Shown one piece after another: positions 27,071 to 39,566 of a stretch of 64,000 nucleotides of DNA; positions within the stretch are counted from its first letter, which is position 1, and the number at the start of each line of letters is the position of its first letter. The stretch is from the NCBI RefSeq assembly GCF_900103955.1, contig NZ_FNIL01000001.1, forward strand, positions 806,001-870,000. Reading direction: 5' to 3'. Source of the stretch: Alkalicoccus daliensis (GTDB taxonomy: Bacteria > Bacillota > Bacilli > Bacillales > Salisediminibacteriaceae). The notes under the pieces were generated by a model. It did not search any database, was not told where the DNA came from, and worked only from the letters and a program-made list of their open reading frames with translations. Made by a program: the position numbers and the translations under genes.

Positions 27071-28867
27071 CTATTGCAGCTTTGATTTCAATTCCACCAG
27101 CTGATTCACGTATTTTGTTAACTCTTCTCTATCTGAAGTCTGTTTCATCAACTGCTGGAGATGCTCTATCTGACGCTTCACAGGTGCACGGTAAAGAATC
27201 TGGTTTACGTAATCATCCATCACTTGCTCAGTCAAATCCAAATGAATCTGCTTCATTGCAAGAGCCGCAGCCTGCTGCTTTAAATCATTGTCCTGTACAG
27301 ACTCAATAAATCTTGCAGGGTCGCTGTTATGACCGGAGGCATAGTAACTGTAAAGAAGAGCTGCCAACGCCTGGTTCGTCTCATTTTGAAAAGCTGAGCC
27401 AATCCGTTCTTCCACCCTCTCTGCAGCCTCCTCAGAATGCAGCATCAGTGTAATTAAATCCTGCTCTGCTTTTTCCTCCGCTGTCTGCATCTTCTTAGCT
27501 CTGGCTGCAGTTTCTTTACGCTGAACCTGTCTGACTTCTTTAGTACGTGCCTTTACATTATTCTGCACGTGCTCCTTCATTTCCTGCTTTAATACTTCAT
27601 AAGATAAAGAAAATTCTTCTTCCAGCTGTTTTAAATAATGATCCCGCTCCAATGCTTTCGGCAGCTTCCCTATTTCAATAAGCATTTCTTCTGCATAACG
27701 GAGCTGGTCCGCTTCCAGGCTCATATCTTTATCTCTGCGCAGAAAACCTGATTTGAATTCCATCAGCGTCTTCGGCCTGCCGATAATGTTGTCTGCAAAT
27801 CGTTCTGTTCCGTACTGCTGGATATAGTCATCCGGGTCCTGGCCATCAGGGAGGACAGAAATATAAACTTCCAAGCCGGCATTCATTAATATTTCTGCAT
27901 TTTTCCAGGAAGCTGTCTGTCCGGCATTATCCCCATCATAACAAAGGATAACTTTATCAGCATTCCTCCGAAGCATTCTTGCCTGTTCATCAGAAAGTGC
28001 TGTACCAAGCGCTCCTACTCCATGTTCTATACCCGCACGATACGCAGATATAACGTCTACATAGCCTTCAAACAATACGGCTTCATTTTTACGTTTCATG
28101 GACGGCCTTGCCCCATGAAAATGATAAAGCAGACTTCCTTTGTTAAATACTTCTGATTCGGGACTGTTTAAATATTTTGGTTTATTTTCCGGATCCAGCA
28201 CCCTTCCTCCAAAGGCAATTACGTTTCCCCGCTTATCCCATATAGGAAACATAATTCTGTCACGAAAACGGTCAAACTGCTTTCCGTCACTTTCTCTGGC
28301 AGCCAGCAGCCCGCACGTACTCATTTCTTTAGGATCCAAGCCCCTCTTAGTGAGAAAATCTGTAAGGAAGTTCCAGGAATCAGGTGCATACCCAATTTGA
28401 AACCGGTCAATCACTTCTTTTGTGAAACCCCGACCGCGTAAATATTCCCTCGCTTTTTTTCCTTCCGGTGAAGACACAAGAAGATGATGATACATCTTCA
28501 TCGCCAGTTCGTGCCCTTTATACCAGGATTTTTCCTCCTGTTTCGGAGCCTCCTGTGCTGCTTCATCTATTTCAGGTAAAGCAACAGAGGTTTTTTTACC
28601 GAGCTTCTGAATAGCTTCCAAAAAGCTGAGACCTTCATATTCCATCACAAAGGTAAACACATTCCCTCCTGCTCCGCATCCAAAACAATGATATAACTGT
28701 TTATCCTGCGACACAGAAAAAGAAGGTGTTTTTTCCCCGTGAAAGGGGCACAATCCAGTAAAATTGCGCCCTTGTTTTTTCAACTGAATATATTCACTTA
28801 TTACATCTACTACGTCCAGCTCTCTGCGGACAGCATTCACAACTTCTTCCGGTATCCGCTGGGTCAC
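27071..28867 (-). CDS. dnaG: DNA primase
   Basis: 598 aa. GTG 28867 start (GGTGA 7 nt upstream). N-terminal CHC2 zinc finger Cys40, His43, Cys61, Cys64; TOPRIM core with FEGYVDVISAYRAG (about 265-278) and LCYDGDNAGQTA (about 308-319); helicase-binding C-terminal domain from about 450. It makes RNA primers for replication. It lies between yqxD and sigA as in B. subtilis. Confidence 0.97.
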   Translation of the reverse strand: MTQRIPEEVVNAVRRELDVVDVISEYIQLKKQGRNFTGLCPFHGEKTPSFSVSQDKQLYHCFGCGAGGNVFTFVMEYEGLSFLEAIQKLGKKTSVALPEIDEAAQEAPKQEEKSWYKGHELAMKMYHHLLVSSPEGKKAREYLRGRGFTKEVIDRFQIGYAPDSWNFLTDFLTKRGLDPKEMSTCGLLAARESDGKQFDRFRDRIMFPIWDKRGNVIAFGGRVLDPENKPKYLNSPESEVFNKGSLLYHFHGARPSMKRKNEAVLFEGYVDVISAYRAGIEHGVGALGTALSDEQARMLRRNADKVILCYDGDNAGQTASWKNAEILMNAGLEVYISVLPDGQDPDDYIQQYGTERFADNIIGRPKTLMEFKSGFLRRDKDMSLEADQLRYAEEMLIEIGKLPKALERDHYLKQLEEEFSLSYEVLKQEMKEHVQNNVKARTKEVRQVQRKETAARAKKMQTAEEKAEQDLITLMLHSEEAAERVEERIGSAFQNETNQALAALLYSYYASGHNSDPARFIESVQDNDLKQQAAALAMKQIHLDLTEQVMDDYVNQILYRAPVKRQIEHLQQLMKQTSDREELTKYVNQLVELKSKLQ

Positions 28868-28901
28868 ACTTTGTCACCAACCTTATCTCAGGACTGAGTA
28901 C

Positions 28902-29363
28902 TTAAGTACTCAGCTTTACGAGCTCTCTGAGTTTTTCCAGAAATTGCTCCTCATCTTCCTGCTTTCGCTTCTTTGGTCCCTTTACCCGTTTTCCGCTTCT
29001 TCTCTCCTTCTGAGCAGCGTGACGAACCTCAAGGAGGCTGTCCATTTCCATTTGAGAAATGATTTTTCCATGCGCATTAATAACGTGCACGCCTTTTGCC
29101 AGCAGAATACTTGATAGGCCTAAATCTTCCGTAACGGCGATATCTCCGCTTTTTGCTCTCCGGATTATTTCGTAATCCGCTGCATCAGGACCTGCTTCCA
29201 CTATTACTGTCTGGACATCTGCAGGCAGTTCTTTATTACGAATGTGCGCTCTGGAATGGATAAGAATCACAGAAACATTTAATTCTTCTCTAAGGTGTAT
29301 TACCCCATTTACAACGGGGCTGGCATCTGCATCAATAAAAATAGAAATATTATTTTTCTTCAT
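28902..29363 (-). CDS. yqxD: YqxD/YaiI family protein (DUF188, UPF0178)
   Basis: 153 aa. A PIN-like fold with FIDADASPVV (9-18), VEAGPDAADY, DIAVTEDLGLSSILLAKG and HGKIIS, all conserved in DUF188. A nuclease activity is suspected from the fold but unproven. The Lys/Arg-rich C-terminal tail (about 120-138) is of the kind that could bind nucleic acid. It heads the dnaG-sigA operon, as in B. subtilis. GAAGAAAGAG is a weak SD before ATG 29363. Confidence 0.88.
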   Translation of the reverse strand: MKKNNISIFIDADASPVVNGVIHLREELNVSVILIHSRAHIRNKELPADVQTVIVEAGPDAADYEIIRRAKSGDIAVTEDLGLSSILLAKGVHVINAHGKIISQMEMDSLLEVRHAAQKERRSGKRVKGPKKRKQEDEEQFLEKLRELVKLST

Positions 29364-29673
29364 AAATTACTCTTTCTTCATCAATTCCAAATAATCCTGC
29401 TGAATTTATTTTTTTCTAAAATCATTATAATCACAATAGTTAATTATAATTCAATTCAGTCCCAATAGCCAGTGATAATGTTTAATTGAATCAATATCAT
29501 GACTAAAGAATTCTCTAATTTATTTTGAATAGTGAGAGATGATTTTCGCTCCAGGAGGAGACGTTCTGCTAAACTTGTCTGCTGCTGTTCTGAAGGCAGC
29601 TATAGCCTGCAGAAAAACCTGTACCGCAGATTATTTCTAACCAGTAGCGAACTTTGAATATCTGCAATTATTT
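29364..29673. other. gene-free 310-nt gap between yqfL and yqxD
   Basis: The part next to yqxD (29364-29530) is AT-rich and probably holds its promoter. The part at 29530-29640 is less AT-rich with short inverted repeats (CTGCAG, GGCAGC) and the text AGGAGGAGACGTTCTGCTAAAC, resembling GGAGCGGAGTTTCTGCTGATAC at 12404-12425. No ORF or clear terminator seen. Confidence 0.4.
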
Positions 29674-30495
29674 TCAGGAGTGATTAGAGTGCACAATTTG
29701 GTATATAATATTTGCTGTTTCTTCTACAGCTTTCGTAGAAACATCTATTACCTGGCAGTTTAATCTTTCCATCATGGCTTCAGAATAACGAAGCTCTTCC
29801 TCAATGCGCTGCAGAGTAGCATAATTCGCCTCTGCTTTGAGACCAAGTGCTTTTAACCGTTCTGTTCGAATACCATTCAGCTTTTCAGGACTGATTTTTA
29901 AACCAATGATTTTTTCCGGTTTAATTTTAAATAGCTCTTCCGGCGGTTCTACTTCGGGAACCAGGGGCACATTTGCGACTTTAAGCCGTTTATGTGCAAG
30001 ATACTGGGACAATGGGGTTTTCGAAGTTCTTGAAACTCCCACAAGTACGACATCTGCACGCAGAACGCCGCGTGGATCACGGCCATCATCATATTTTACC
30101 GCAAATTCTATCGCTTCGACTTTACGGAAGTAATCTTCATCCAAAGTATGAATAAGGCCAGATTCATACTTTGGAGCTTCCTCGAGTCTGTCTTCCATCA
30201 TGGTTAACAGCGGACTTAAAATATCATACACAGGGAGCCCTTCTTCTTTTGCCCTGCGAAGAATATATTGCCGGATCTCCTGAATTACTACGGTAAAAGC
30301 CAGCAGCCCCTTATTTTCTTTTGCTTCAGCAATCACTTCATCAACCGTACCTATATCTTCAACATATGGAATTCGCCTGATGCTTGTTTTTGCTTCATCA
30401 AATTGGCTGATCGCTGCTTTTACAACAAGTTCTGCAGTCTCTCCTACAGAATCAGAAATAATATAAACAGTTACATGCTCTTGTTTTTTCCCCAT
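29674..30495 (-). CDS. yqfL: pyruvate, phosphate dikinase regulatory protein (DUF299, YqfL)
   Basis: 273 aa. Bifunctional ADP-dependent kinase/Pi-dependent phosphorylase family, which regulates PEP synthase or pyruvate phosphate dikinase. P-loop GVSRTSKT is at 153-160 and SDSVGETAE at 14-22 marks the N-terminal domain. In B. subtilis YqfL is linked to CcpN function in gluconeogenesis, and here it is 13 nt downstream of ccpN. AGGAGA is 6 nt upstream of ATG 30495. Confidence 0.94.
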   Translation of the reverse strand: MGKKQEHVTVYIISDSVGETAELVVKAAISQFDEAKTSIRRIPYVEDIGTVDEVIAEAKENKGLLAFTVVIQEIRQYILRRAKEEGLPVYDILSPLLTMMEDRLEEAPKYESGLIHTLDEDYFRKVEAIEFAVKYDDGRDPRGVLRADVVLVGVSRTSKTPLSQYLAHKRLKVANVPLVPEVEPPEELFKIKPEKIIGLKISPEKLNGIRTERLKALGLKAEANYATLQRIEEELRYSEAMMERLNCQVIDVSTKAVEETANIIYQIVHSNHS

Positions 30496-30508
30496 GCAGA
30501 CTCTCCTC

Positions 30509-31141
30509 TCAGCTCTGTTCCTCTACACCTATATAAGCAAAAGCTTTTGTAATATTGGTCTTAGTCATGCGGCCGATTACATCATAGCCGCCGTCCCCGT
30601 CACTTTTTACTACAGGCAGCCCATCAATTTGCTTGCTGATCAGCTTATTGGCAACTTCCAGCATAGAATCCTCCGGCGAACAAACAGTAATATTCGGCAT
30701 CCTTGTCATGATAATACTAACAGGGAGTGATTCCAGATCCTGCTTTCCCATACTGGCCCGGAGGAGATCTTTGCGGGAAACAATTCCAATCAGTTTCCCA
30801 TTATTATTTACTACAAATAGAGTCCCGACGTCTTCAAGAAACATTGTGCAGATACCATCATATACCGAGGCATTCTCAGGAATTACTACAGGAATCGACT
30901 GGAAGTCTTTCACCTTTAGTTTTAAAAGCCTTTCCTGAAACAGCTGCCCGCCCGTCTTACCGGTGTAATAATAACCTACGCGCGGTCTTGCATCCAGATA
31001 TCCCGACATTGTCAGCACGGTTAAATCAGGACGGAGTGTAGCTCTGGTCAGCTCTAAAATCTCAGCAATATTTTCTCCAGTTATCGGCCCTTTTTCTTTT
31101 ACAATCTCCACAATACGATGCTGCCTTTTGGATAATTCCAT
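30509..31141 (-). CDS. ccpN: catabolite repressor CcpN (YqzB)
   Basis: 210 aa from ATG 31141 (GGCGGTGA just upstream). N-terminal HTH (1-60: [35 protein letters not shown]) followed by two CBS domains (about 72-130 and 140-205) that sense nucleotides. CcpN represses gluconeogenic genes (gapB, pckA) on glucose in B. subtilis. It follows glyS and precedes yqfL, as in B. subtilis. Confidence 0.95.
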   Translation of the reverse strand: MELSKRQHRIVEIVKEKGPITGENIAEILELTRATLRPDLTVLTMSGYLDARPRVGYYYTGKTGGQLFQERLLKLKVKDFQSIPVVIPENASVYDGICTMFLEDVGTLFVVNNNGKLIGIVSRKDLLRASMGKQDLESLPVSIIMTRMPNITVCSPEDSMLEVANKLISKQIDGLPVVKSDGDGGYDVIGRMTKTNITKAFAYIGVEEQS

Positions 31142-31168
31142 GCTTTCACCGCCTTCATACAACTCTCT

Positions 31169-33256
31169 TTAATTCTGAGAGTGAAATACTATTTTTTGGA
31201 AATCAGCAAAGGAACGTATAAGCGTGGAAGTCCGCTGCATCTGTGCCAGCCGGTTCTGTTTTATTTCCTCTTCTTCTGCCATTACCATAATATTGTCAAA
31301 ATATTCGTGAATAACAGGAACCAGTTTCTTTAGGGTCTCATAAGCTGAAGCAACATTTCCTGATTGTTCCGCTTCTAATATTTCTTCTTGTGCTGAAACG
31401 GTTGCTTCATACAAGTTATTTTCTTCCTGCTGTTGAAATTGTTCAGGAGCAATTACGGTATGCTCATCTGCTTTCTGTGCAATGTTAGTAACGCGGCTGA
31501 AGGCTTCCACTTCCTTTTTAAACACTGGATCTTCCAGCTGATTCATAAGAAAGCTGCTCTTATTCATTACGACATGCGGATAAGAAACTCCTGCATTCAT
31601 TACTGACTCTGCTACATCGTATCTTACGCCCGTATCCTTCAGCAGGTTTTTATAGCGAAGCTCAAAAAATTCATGCAGATCTGACATAATTTCTTTTACA
31701 GTTCGTTTTAAGATTCCTTCTTTTTCAATAATAGAAAGAACTTCCTCCATGAAAGCAAACAAATCAAATTTCCAGCCGGCTGCCAGATAAATCTGAAGAA
31801 TACCAGCTGTCTGCCTTCTTAACCCGTGCGGGTCCTGAGAGCCTGTAGGAATATTTCCTATACCAAAACTTGTAAGAAGAGTATCCAACTTTTCTGAAGC
31901 TCCCACCAGGCTGCCAGCTTCAGATGCCGGCGGCAGATCTCCAGATTGTTTCGGCATGTAATGTTCACGAATCGCCTGAGCCACAGCGGTAGTTTCTCCA
32001 TCATTCAGTGCATAATATTCACCCATGTTTCCTTCGAGCTCTGTAAATTCCCCTACCATATGTGTGACCAGATCTGCTTTAGATAATTTTGCAGCTCTTA
32101 AAGCCGTTTCTACAGTTTCAGGGGCTGCTTTCGTCTGTAAAGCGAGAAACCTTGTGATCGTTTCCACTCGTTTGACTTTGTCTCCCACTGACCCCAGTTC
32201 TTCATGATAAACAATAGCATCCAACTTTGGCAGCCGAGCTTCCAAAGTTTCTTTTTTATCTTCGTTAAAAAAGAATTCTGCATCAGCCAGTCTGGCTCTC
32301 AGCACTTTTTCATTTCCTTTTCGCACATTTTCCAGGTGGCGGTGATCGCCGTTACGTACTGTTATGAAGAAAGGAAGCAGATTATTTTCTTTATCCATTA
32401 CGGGAAAATACCGCTGGTGCTCTCTCATCGAAGTAATTAATACTTCGTCAGGAACCTGAAGATAGCTCTCGTCAAACGAACCGAACAGCGCAGTAGGATA
32501 TTCCACAAGATTATTAACCTCTTCCAGCAGATCTTCATTTACAGGAATTACCCAGCCTTCGCTATCTGCAATATCTTCAATTTGTGATTGAATTGCCTGC
32601 TTCCTTTCCAGAGGATTCACGATCACATGCTGCCCCATTAATGTTTCCACATAATCTTCCGCCCGGTCGAGTTCCACTTTATTACCAAGGAAACGATGGC
32701 CCTGTGTACTTCTTCCGGAATACACCTCTGTAATCTCAAATGGAATAACATCTTCATCGAGTAAAGCGGTAATCCATTTGATTGGTCTTACATAACGAAG
32801 ATCATTATCTGCCCATTTCATGTTTTTCGGAAAAGGAATTTGCAATAAAACTTCTTTCAGCTGCGGAAGAAGTGAAAGCACATTTTCGCCCTGAATATAT
32901 TTTTTAGCATATACATAATTTTCACCTTTTAACTCCTGAAAATAAAGGTCATCTACAGAAACTCCCTGTCCTCTTGCAAAGCCCTCTGCTGCTTTCGTCC
33001 AGGCTCCATCTTTTACAGCTACATTCTCTGACGGCCCTTTTGCTTCCTGTTCAATGTCCGGCTGTTTATCTTCCAGTTCCGTAACCATCACAGCAAGGCG
33101 TCTCGGAGTGGAATAACCCTGTACGCTTTCAAAGTTCATCCGGAGATCTTTCAGCCACGATTCAGTACGGGTTGTAAGTTCATTCATTGCGTTCGTTACA
33201 AACCTTGCCGGCATTTCTTCCAAACCTATTTCAAGTAACAATGTTTTTTTATTCAT
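31169..33256 (-). CDS. glyS: glycyl-tRNA synthetase beta subunit
   Basis: 695 aa, full length for the alpha2-beta2 enzyme. It starts [14 protein letters not shown] (6-19), the family signature; the middle and C-terminal anticodon-binding part follow ([10 protein letters not shown] near the end). It pairs with GlyQ to charge tRNA-Gly. ATG 33256 overlaps glyQ by 8 nt, with GGAGGAGA upstream. Controlled with glyQ by the T-box leader. Confidence 0.97.
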   Translation of the reverse strand: MNKKTLLLEIGLEEMPARFVTNAMNELTTRTESWLKDLRMNFESVQGYSTPRRLAVMVTELEDKQPDIEQEAKGPSENVAVKDGAWTKAAEGFARGQGVSVDDLYFQELKGENYVYAKKYIQGENVLSLLPQLKEVLLQIPFPKNMKWADNDLRYVRPIKWITALLDEDVIPFEITEVYSGRSTQGHRFLGNKVELDRAEDYVETLMGQHVIVNPLERKQAIQSQIEDIADSEGWVIPVNEDLLEEVNNLVEYPTALFGSFDESYLQVPDEVLITSMREHQRYFPVMDKENNLLPFFITVRNGDHRHLENVRKGNEKVLRARLADAEFFFNEDKKETLEARLPKLDAIVYHEELGSVGDKVKRVETITRFLALQTKAAPETVETALRAAKLSKADLVTHMVGEFTELEGNMGEYYALNDGETTAVAQAIREHYMPKQSGDLPPASEAGSLVGASEKLDTLLTSFGIGNIPTGSQDPHGLRRQTAGILQIYLAAGWKFDLFAFMEEVLSIIEKEGILKRTVKEIMSDLHEFFELRYKNLLKDTGVRYDVAESVMNAGVSYPHVVMNKSSFLMNQLEDPVFKKEVEAFSRVTNIAQKADEHTVIAPEQFQQQEENNLYEATVSAQEEILEAEQSGNVASAYETLKKLVPVIHEYFDNIMVMAEEEEIKQNRLAQMQRTSTLIRSFADFQKIVFHSQN

Positions 33257-34133
33257 GTGGATTCTCCTCCTTTATCATAGGGAATCCGAGAGCTTCTCGG
33301 GATTCATAGTATGTTTTGGCACAGTTCCTTGCAAGTGCACGGACACGGCCGATATATCCTGTTCTTTCAGTAACTGATATCGCACCCTGGGCATCCAGGA
33401 GATTGAATACATGGGAGCATTTAAGCACATAATCGTAAGATGGAATTACGAGGCCAGCCTCGAGTGCTCTTTTAGCTTCTTTTTCATAAGTCGAAAACAA
33501 TTGGAACAGCATTTGTCTGTCTGCTACTTCAAAAGCATATTTAGACTGTTCATACTCATTTTGTTTAAAAACGTCGCCGTAGGTAAAATCCCCAACCCAT
33601 TCAAGGTCATATACATTTTCTTTATCCTGAATATAAGAAGCGAGCCTCTCGATCCCATAAGTGATTTCTACAGAAACCGGCTTTGCATCGAGACCCCCAA
33701 CCTGCTGAAAATAAGTAAACTGGGTTATCTCCATTCCATCCAGCCAAACTTCCCAGCCGAGTCCCCATGCAGCAAGTGTCGGCGCTTCCCAGTTATCTTC
33801 TACAAAACGAATATCATGTGCTTCAGGATCAATTCCGAGCTTTTTCAAGCTTTCAAGATACAATTCCTGAATATTATCTGGAGACGGCTTCATAATTACC
33901 TGAAACTGATGATGCTGGTAAAGGCGGTTTGGATTTTCACCATACCGGCCGTCTGCCGGGCGTCTGGAAGGCTCCACATATGCTACATTCCATGGCTCAG
34001 GACCAATGCTTCTTAGGAAAGTCATCGGATTCATCGTTCCTGCTCCCTTTTCTATGTCGTACGGCTGCAGCAGAAGACAGTTCTGCTTTCCCCAAAAATC
34101 CTGCAGTGTAAGTATCATTTCTTGTACATTCAC
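33249..34133 (-). CDS. glyQ: glycyl-tRNA synthetase alpha subunit
   Basis: 294 aa from GTG 34133: GGAGG is 8 nt upstream and the N-terminus ([14 protein letters not shown]) then matches B. subtilis GlyQ; the ATG at 34148 abuts the SD. Class II catalytic subunit with [30 protein letters not shown] and FTYFQQVGG motifs. The upstream T-box leader controls it. Confidence 0.97.
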   Translation of the reverse strand: MNVQEMILTLQDFWGKQNCLLLQPYDIEKGAGTMNPMTFLRSIGPEPWNVAYVEPSRRPADGRYGENPNRLYQHHQFQVIMKPSPDNIQELYLESLKKLGIDPEAHDIRFVEDNWEAPTLAAWGLGWEVWLDGMEITQFTYFQQVGGLDAKPVSVEITYGIERLASYIQDKENVYDLEWVGDFTYGDVFKQNEYEQSKYAFEVADRQMLFQLFSTYEKEAKRALEAGLVIPSYDYVLKCSHVFNLLDAQGAISVTERTGYIGRVRALARNCAKTYYESREALGFPMIKEENPHE

Positions 34134-34174
34134 AATAACACCCTCCATTATATTAATAAATTTCGATGAAAAAC

Positions 34175-34393
34175 AAAAAAACTCCCGTCTCCTATATCTT
34201 CAGCAAGATATAGGGACGAGAGTTACCCGCGGTTCCACCCTACTTGAATCGCAGTCGGCGATTCCACTTTACGTGCATCCGCTCCAAAGCGCCTTCCTCT
34301 TTCGGTAACCACCCGGCTTCCACTATTCCGGACTCGCTGATGTAAAGGTTCCATAAAAGAGTACTAATCTTTTTCAATGCGGCTTTTATTCGT
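34175..34393 (-). promoter_or_regulatory. T-box riboswitch (tRNA-Gly) leader of glyQS
   Basis: On the minus strand: stem I region with CCGGAATAGTGG/GAAGCCGG distal features, a GGC triplet (34293-34291) placed as a glycine specifier (GAAGGCGC), the T-box motif AGGGTGGAACCGCGGG (34241-34226), and a terminator of about 18 bp with loop and TTTTTTTG (34223-34175). Uncharged tRNA-Gly would stabilise the antiterminator and allow glyQS expression. Confidence 0.93.
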
Positions 34394-34399
34394 GATTAA

Positions 34400-34428
34400 A
34401 TCTTACGTAAAATCTGAATCCTTGTCAA
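34400..34428 (-). promoter_or_regulatory. sigma-A promoter of glyQS inside the recO 3' end
   Basis: On the minus strand TTGACA (34428-34423), 17 nt, TAAGAT (34405-34400). The -35 and spacer lie within the last recO codons; the -10 overlaps its stop. Confidence 0.8.
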
Positions 34429-35179
34429 CCTGCCTGTTCTCCAAATCTTCCATCTGCTTTAAAAAACGCTTCGCCTTCACGTATACTCCCACATATTCAT
34501 CGTAGTATGCTTCAAGAAGCAGCTGCAGCTGTTTTTTAGTCTCCGGCTTTACGGAAATCTTTCCAAGCCTTGCCAGATTCAACTGCTGAAACAGACGCAT
34601 CAGCTTTACTGCCTGAGGCCCTACCGGAAGTGGATATTTATCCAGATGAATACAATCACGGCAGAGTACGCCAGCATGCGACAGCGAAAAGCGCAGTGGT
34701 TCTTCCATATTTCCGCAGTTTACACACGCATGGAGAACAGGGGCAGCACCAGTTGTATACAGCATTTTCGTTTCAAAGATGCGAATCAGAATTTCCTCTT
34801 CTCCTTCATCATTCATACGAAGAAAGATATCAGAAAGCAGATCGTAAAGTGGAGGGTTTGGTTCCCTGTCTTCCGTCAGCTTATCAAGAAGTTCGACCGC
34901 ATAGGAAGCGTAAGCAGTTTTCATCAGGTCGCTCCGGATATATCGAAACGAATTTACGATGTCCGCGGAACTTAAACTCCCCATTCCTCTCGACTGATTA
35001 AACACAAAAACGGCTTGAACATAAGGTTGACACGCAGCAGCGAAACGGCTTTTCGGTTTTTTCGCTCCACGCGCCATCAATGCTACTTTCCCAAGTTCCT
35101 CGGTATACACAGTAATGATTTTATGAGTTTCACCATAATCTGTCGTTCGCAGCACGATTCCTTCAACTTTATTCAGCAC
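34403..35179 (-). CDS. recO: DNA repair protein RecO
   Basis: 258 aa. N-terminal OB fold (MLNKVEGIVLRTTDYGE), helical middle, and a C-terminal zinc finger CVNCGN...CRDC (about 150-176). It loads RecA with RecF and RecR on SSB-coated DNA. It lies 20 nt after era; the small yqzL gene found between these in B. subtilis is absent. GGCGGGAGAACTGTGC is the SD region. Confidence 0.95.
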   Translation of the reverse strand: MLNKVEGIVLRTTDYGETHKIITVYTEELGKVALMARGAKKPKSRFAAACQPYVQAVFVFNQSRGMGSLSSADIVNSFRYIRSDLMKTAYASYAVELLDKLTEDREPNPPLYDLLSDIFLRMNDEGEEEILIRIFETKMLYTTGAAPVLHACVNCGNMEEPLRFSLSHAGVLCRDCIHLDKYPLPVGPQAVKLMRLFQQLNLARLGKISVKPETKKQLQLLLEAYYDEYVGVYVKAKRFLKQMEDLENRQVDKDSDFT

Positions 35180-35199
35180 AGTTCTCCCGCCTTATTGTG

Positions 35200-36892
<1,693 letters not shown>

Positions 36893-36909
<17 letters not shown>

Positions 36910-37351
36910 ACGCCTCTAAAATCTCTTTCTGTCTGGTAAACATCACTTTTTCTTCTTCCTCTGATTCATGAAGGTAACCTTTCAGATGCAGAAATCCATG
37001 TACTGCAAGGAAGCAGACTTCTCTTTCTAAAGAGTGTTCATATTCTTCCGCCTGCAGACGCGCTCTATCAATAGAGATAATAATATCGCCCAGAGTATTT
37101 GGAATATCAGCTCCAAAGATTTCCTCCTCTCCCTCGTTAAGCGCAAAAGAAAGGACGTCTGTAGGTTTGTCTTTCCCCCTGTATTCCTTGTTAAGTGATT
37201 GAATCGCCTCATCATTTACGATAGTTATAGATATTTCTGTATCTTCCGGTGTATCTTCTGAAACCATTGCTTTTTTCAAGACCCCCTGCAGACTTTCGAG
37301 GATTTTTTCCGAAAGCTGTGATGTTTCGTCATTAATCTCTATCAGATACAT
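36893..37351 (-). CDS. ybeY: endoribonuclease YbeY (rRNA maturation)
   Basis: 152 aa. The HGFLHLKGYLH zinc motif gives His118, His122 and His128; TDVLSFALNE (64-73) is also conserved. It acts in 16S rRNA 3' processing and ribosome quality control. The gene starts 4 nt after the pgpH stop, in operon. Followed by dgkA with overlap. Confidence 0.96.
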
Positions 37352-37355
37352 AATA

Positions 37356-39554
37356 CTACTCCCCCTCTACTTTTTTCATATCTTCATCGTCTGGATAATC
37401 TATTCTTGAATGAAATGTTCCTTTTAAAGTTTCGCATATAGAGAGAAATACTTTATGCAGCTCTTTTAAAGTAATATCACATTCATCAAACTGGCCATCC
37501 TCCAGTCTGTCATTCATAATTTTACGCACCAGATCTTCAATTTTTTCAAATGTAGGTGACTGCATCGACCTTACAGCAGCTTCTACACTATCCGCAATGC
37601 CTACGATCGCTATTTCTTTTGTCTGGGCACGGGGACCGGGATATCTGAACTCATTCTCTGAAACTTTTTCTCCAGCTTCTTTTGCTTTAAAATAAAAATA
37701 TTTCAACAGAGTGGTACCATGGTGCTGCTCCGCAATCTCAATAATTTCTTTAGGAAATTTTTCACGCCGCAGCATATCCGCTCCCTCATAAGGATGAGCG
37801 ATAATTATTTCCGCACTTTTCTTTGGAGGTATTTTATCATGCGGGTTTTCTATTTTCATTTGATTCTCAATGAAAAACTGCGGTTTCTTTGTTTTACCGA
37901 TATCATGATAATAAGCGCCGACCCTTGCAAGCAGACCATTTGCTCCTATTGCTTCACAAGCACCTTCCGCTAAATTTGCTACAACTACACTGTGATGATA
38001 CGTTCCTGGTGCCTCCAGCAGAATTTTCCGAAGCAGCGGTTTATTCGGATTGGATAATTCAATTAGTTTTGAGGTGGACAAAACACCAAACCCAGCTTCA
38101 AAAAACGGAAGTAGGCCTACTGCCAGGATGATAGACAAATATCCGCTAGTAACAGCATAACCTGCATACATCCCTAATTCTGCGATACTCAGCGGCAGAC
38201 TCTTCAGCAATATCAGTGCCATCACTATAGTAAGATTGATCAGGGAAATTAACGTACCTGTTTTCAGCATGTGCGAAACTCTATTGGACTGATTTAAAAA
38301 GAAAACTCCGGCAATTCCGCTGAAAAAAACAAATAATCCAAAAGAATAGTCCATCATTCCGCTTGTCTGCTGGTTAAATATAATGCTTGCAGCGATACTA
38401 AGTAAAAAACTCATAAACAAAGCTACTCTTGACTGAAGCAGCATTGCTACTAAAATAGTTCCTGCGGCAGCGGGCACGATATAGCTCACTCCTGGAAGAT
38501 CTGTCTGATACAAGAAGCTCGTAAGCTTCATTAATATTAAGGTAAGAGCGTACACAAGCATAAACAAAAGCAGATGTGTATTATTTGACTGGAGCGAAGT
38601 TTTCGCTTTATTCAAATATAAGGCCAATACAAACATCATTAGGAAAACCAGCATAGCAAGTCCCAATAACGGACTGTAATTATAGTTATCATCCGTTAAT
38701 CCGACGAGTGATAAATCTTCGTAGACTTCAGCAGTAATTACCTGGCCTTCCTCCACTAACAGCTGACCCTCTCTTATCATTGCCGGTTCTATCATCTCAG
38801 CTGCTGACTGTCTGGCCTCCTGCGTGGCTTCTTCATCTATCATATAGTTGGCGGTGATCCCCCGGCGGGCCACTTCAGTCATCGCATCAGATAAACCAGC
38901 CCTTACCGAAGCAGCCCTTACCTTCTCTTCTGCATTTTCTCTGGCTTCACTGACATCCCCCAGCCCCACTTCTTCAGTCATCACATCATAGACTGCACTC
39001 GTAGTAGCTTCCTGGGCAACCTGCAGCTCCTCTGAAGAAGCGTTTAATAAAGTTTGCAGTGTTTCTTCTGAAAGCTGTTCTCCCAGCTCAGGGGAAAGGC
39101 GGGCCTGCAGTTCTTCGATCCGTTCTTCCATTGTCCAGACATTTTGATCCTCATCCTGGGTAACCCCGGCTTCGGCATCTCCAATATTCGAAAAATCTCC
39201 TCTTTGTTCCCGGACTTCCAGCTGAATGAGCCTGATTGAATGAAAGACATCATTAATTCGCTCCATCTGGTTATCAGCATATCTTGCATTCAGCGTATAA
39301 ACAGGTTCCACACTCTCAGCTGCTTCCTGCTGGATCCGTTCTGTTTCCTCTGTCTTTTCAATCGTAACAGGAGAGCGGATGTCCTGCGTTGAAACAGCGC
39401 CTGCTTCAATATCAATATTATCCGGAATAACGTTGGAAGCCAGAAGGCCAAACGTTATTAATCCAAATATCAGAAATAAAAAGAAGCGAATATAGCGGTG
39501 GTTTTTGATTTTTTTCCACCAGCTATGGTGCTCAATTGAAGATTGACTGGGCAC
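37356..39554 (-). CDS. pgpH: c-di-AMP phosphodiesterase PgpH (7TM-HD)
   Basis: About 732 aa. GTG 39554 has AAAGG 9 nt upstream; an earlier GTG at 39566 overlaps that SD. N-terminal TM (around 20-38), extracellular 7TMR-HDED domain (about 50-290), seven TM helices (about 295-475), then a cytoplasmic HD domain with YHHSVVV and YYHDIGKTKKP (about 510-560). It hydrolyses cyclic di-AMP, important for osmotic and potassium balance. The outer domain is strongly acidic. Confidence 0.95.
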   Translation of the reverse strand: MPSQSSIEHHSWWKKIKNHRYIRFFLFLIFGLITFGLLASNVIPDNIDIEAGAVSTQDIRSPVTIEKTEETERIQQEAAESVEPVYTLNARYADNQMERINDVFHSIRLIQLEVREQRGDFSNIGDAEAGVTQDEDQNVWTMEERIEELQARLSPELGEQLSEETLQTLLNASSEELQVAQEATTSAVYDVMTEEVGLGDVSEARENAEEKVRAASVRAGLSDAMTEVARRGITANYMIDEEATQEARQSAAEMIEPAMIREGQLLVEEGQVITAEVYEDLSLVGLTDDNYNYSPLLGLAMLVFLMMFVLALYLNKAKTSLQSNNTHLLLFMLVYALTLILMKLTSFLYQTDLPGVSYIVPAAAGTILVAMLLQSRVALFMSFLLSIAASIIFNQQTSGMMDYSFGLFVFFSGIAGVFFLNQSNRVSHMLKTGTLISLINLTIVMALILLKSLPLSIAELGMYAGYAVTSGYLSIILAVGLLPFFEAGFGVLSTSKLIELSNPNKPLLRKILLEAPGTYHHSVVVANLAEGACEAIGANGLLARVGAYYHDIGKTKKPQFFIENQMKIENPHDKIPPKKSAEIIIAHPYEGADMLRREKFPKEIIEIAEQHHGTTLLKYFYFKAKEAGEKVSENEFRYPGPRAQTKEIAIVGIADSVEAAVRSMQSPTFEKIEDLVRKIMNDRLEDGQFDECDITLKELHKVFLSICETLKGTFHSRIDYPDDEDMKKVEGE

Positions 39555-39566
39555 ACCGGTCCCCAC

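Noticed and set aside
34175-34260. Possible tRNA-like structure before glyQ
   Set aside because: The strong structure is explained by the T-box motif, specifier and terminator.
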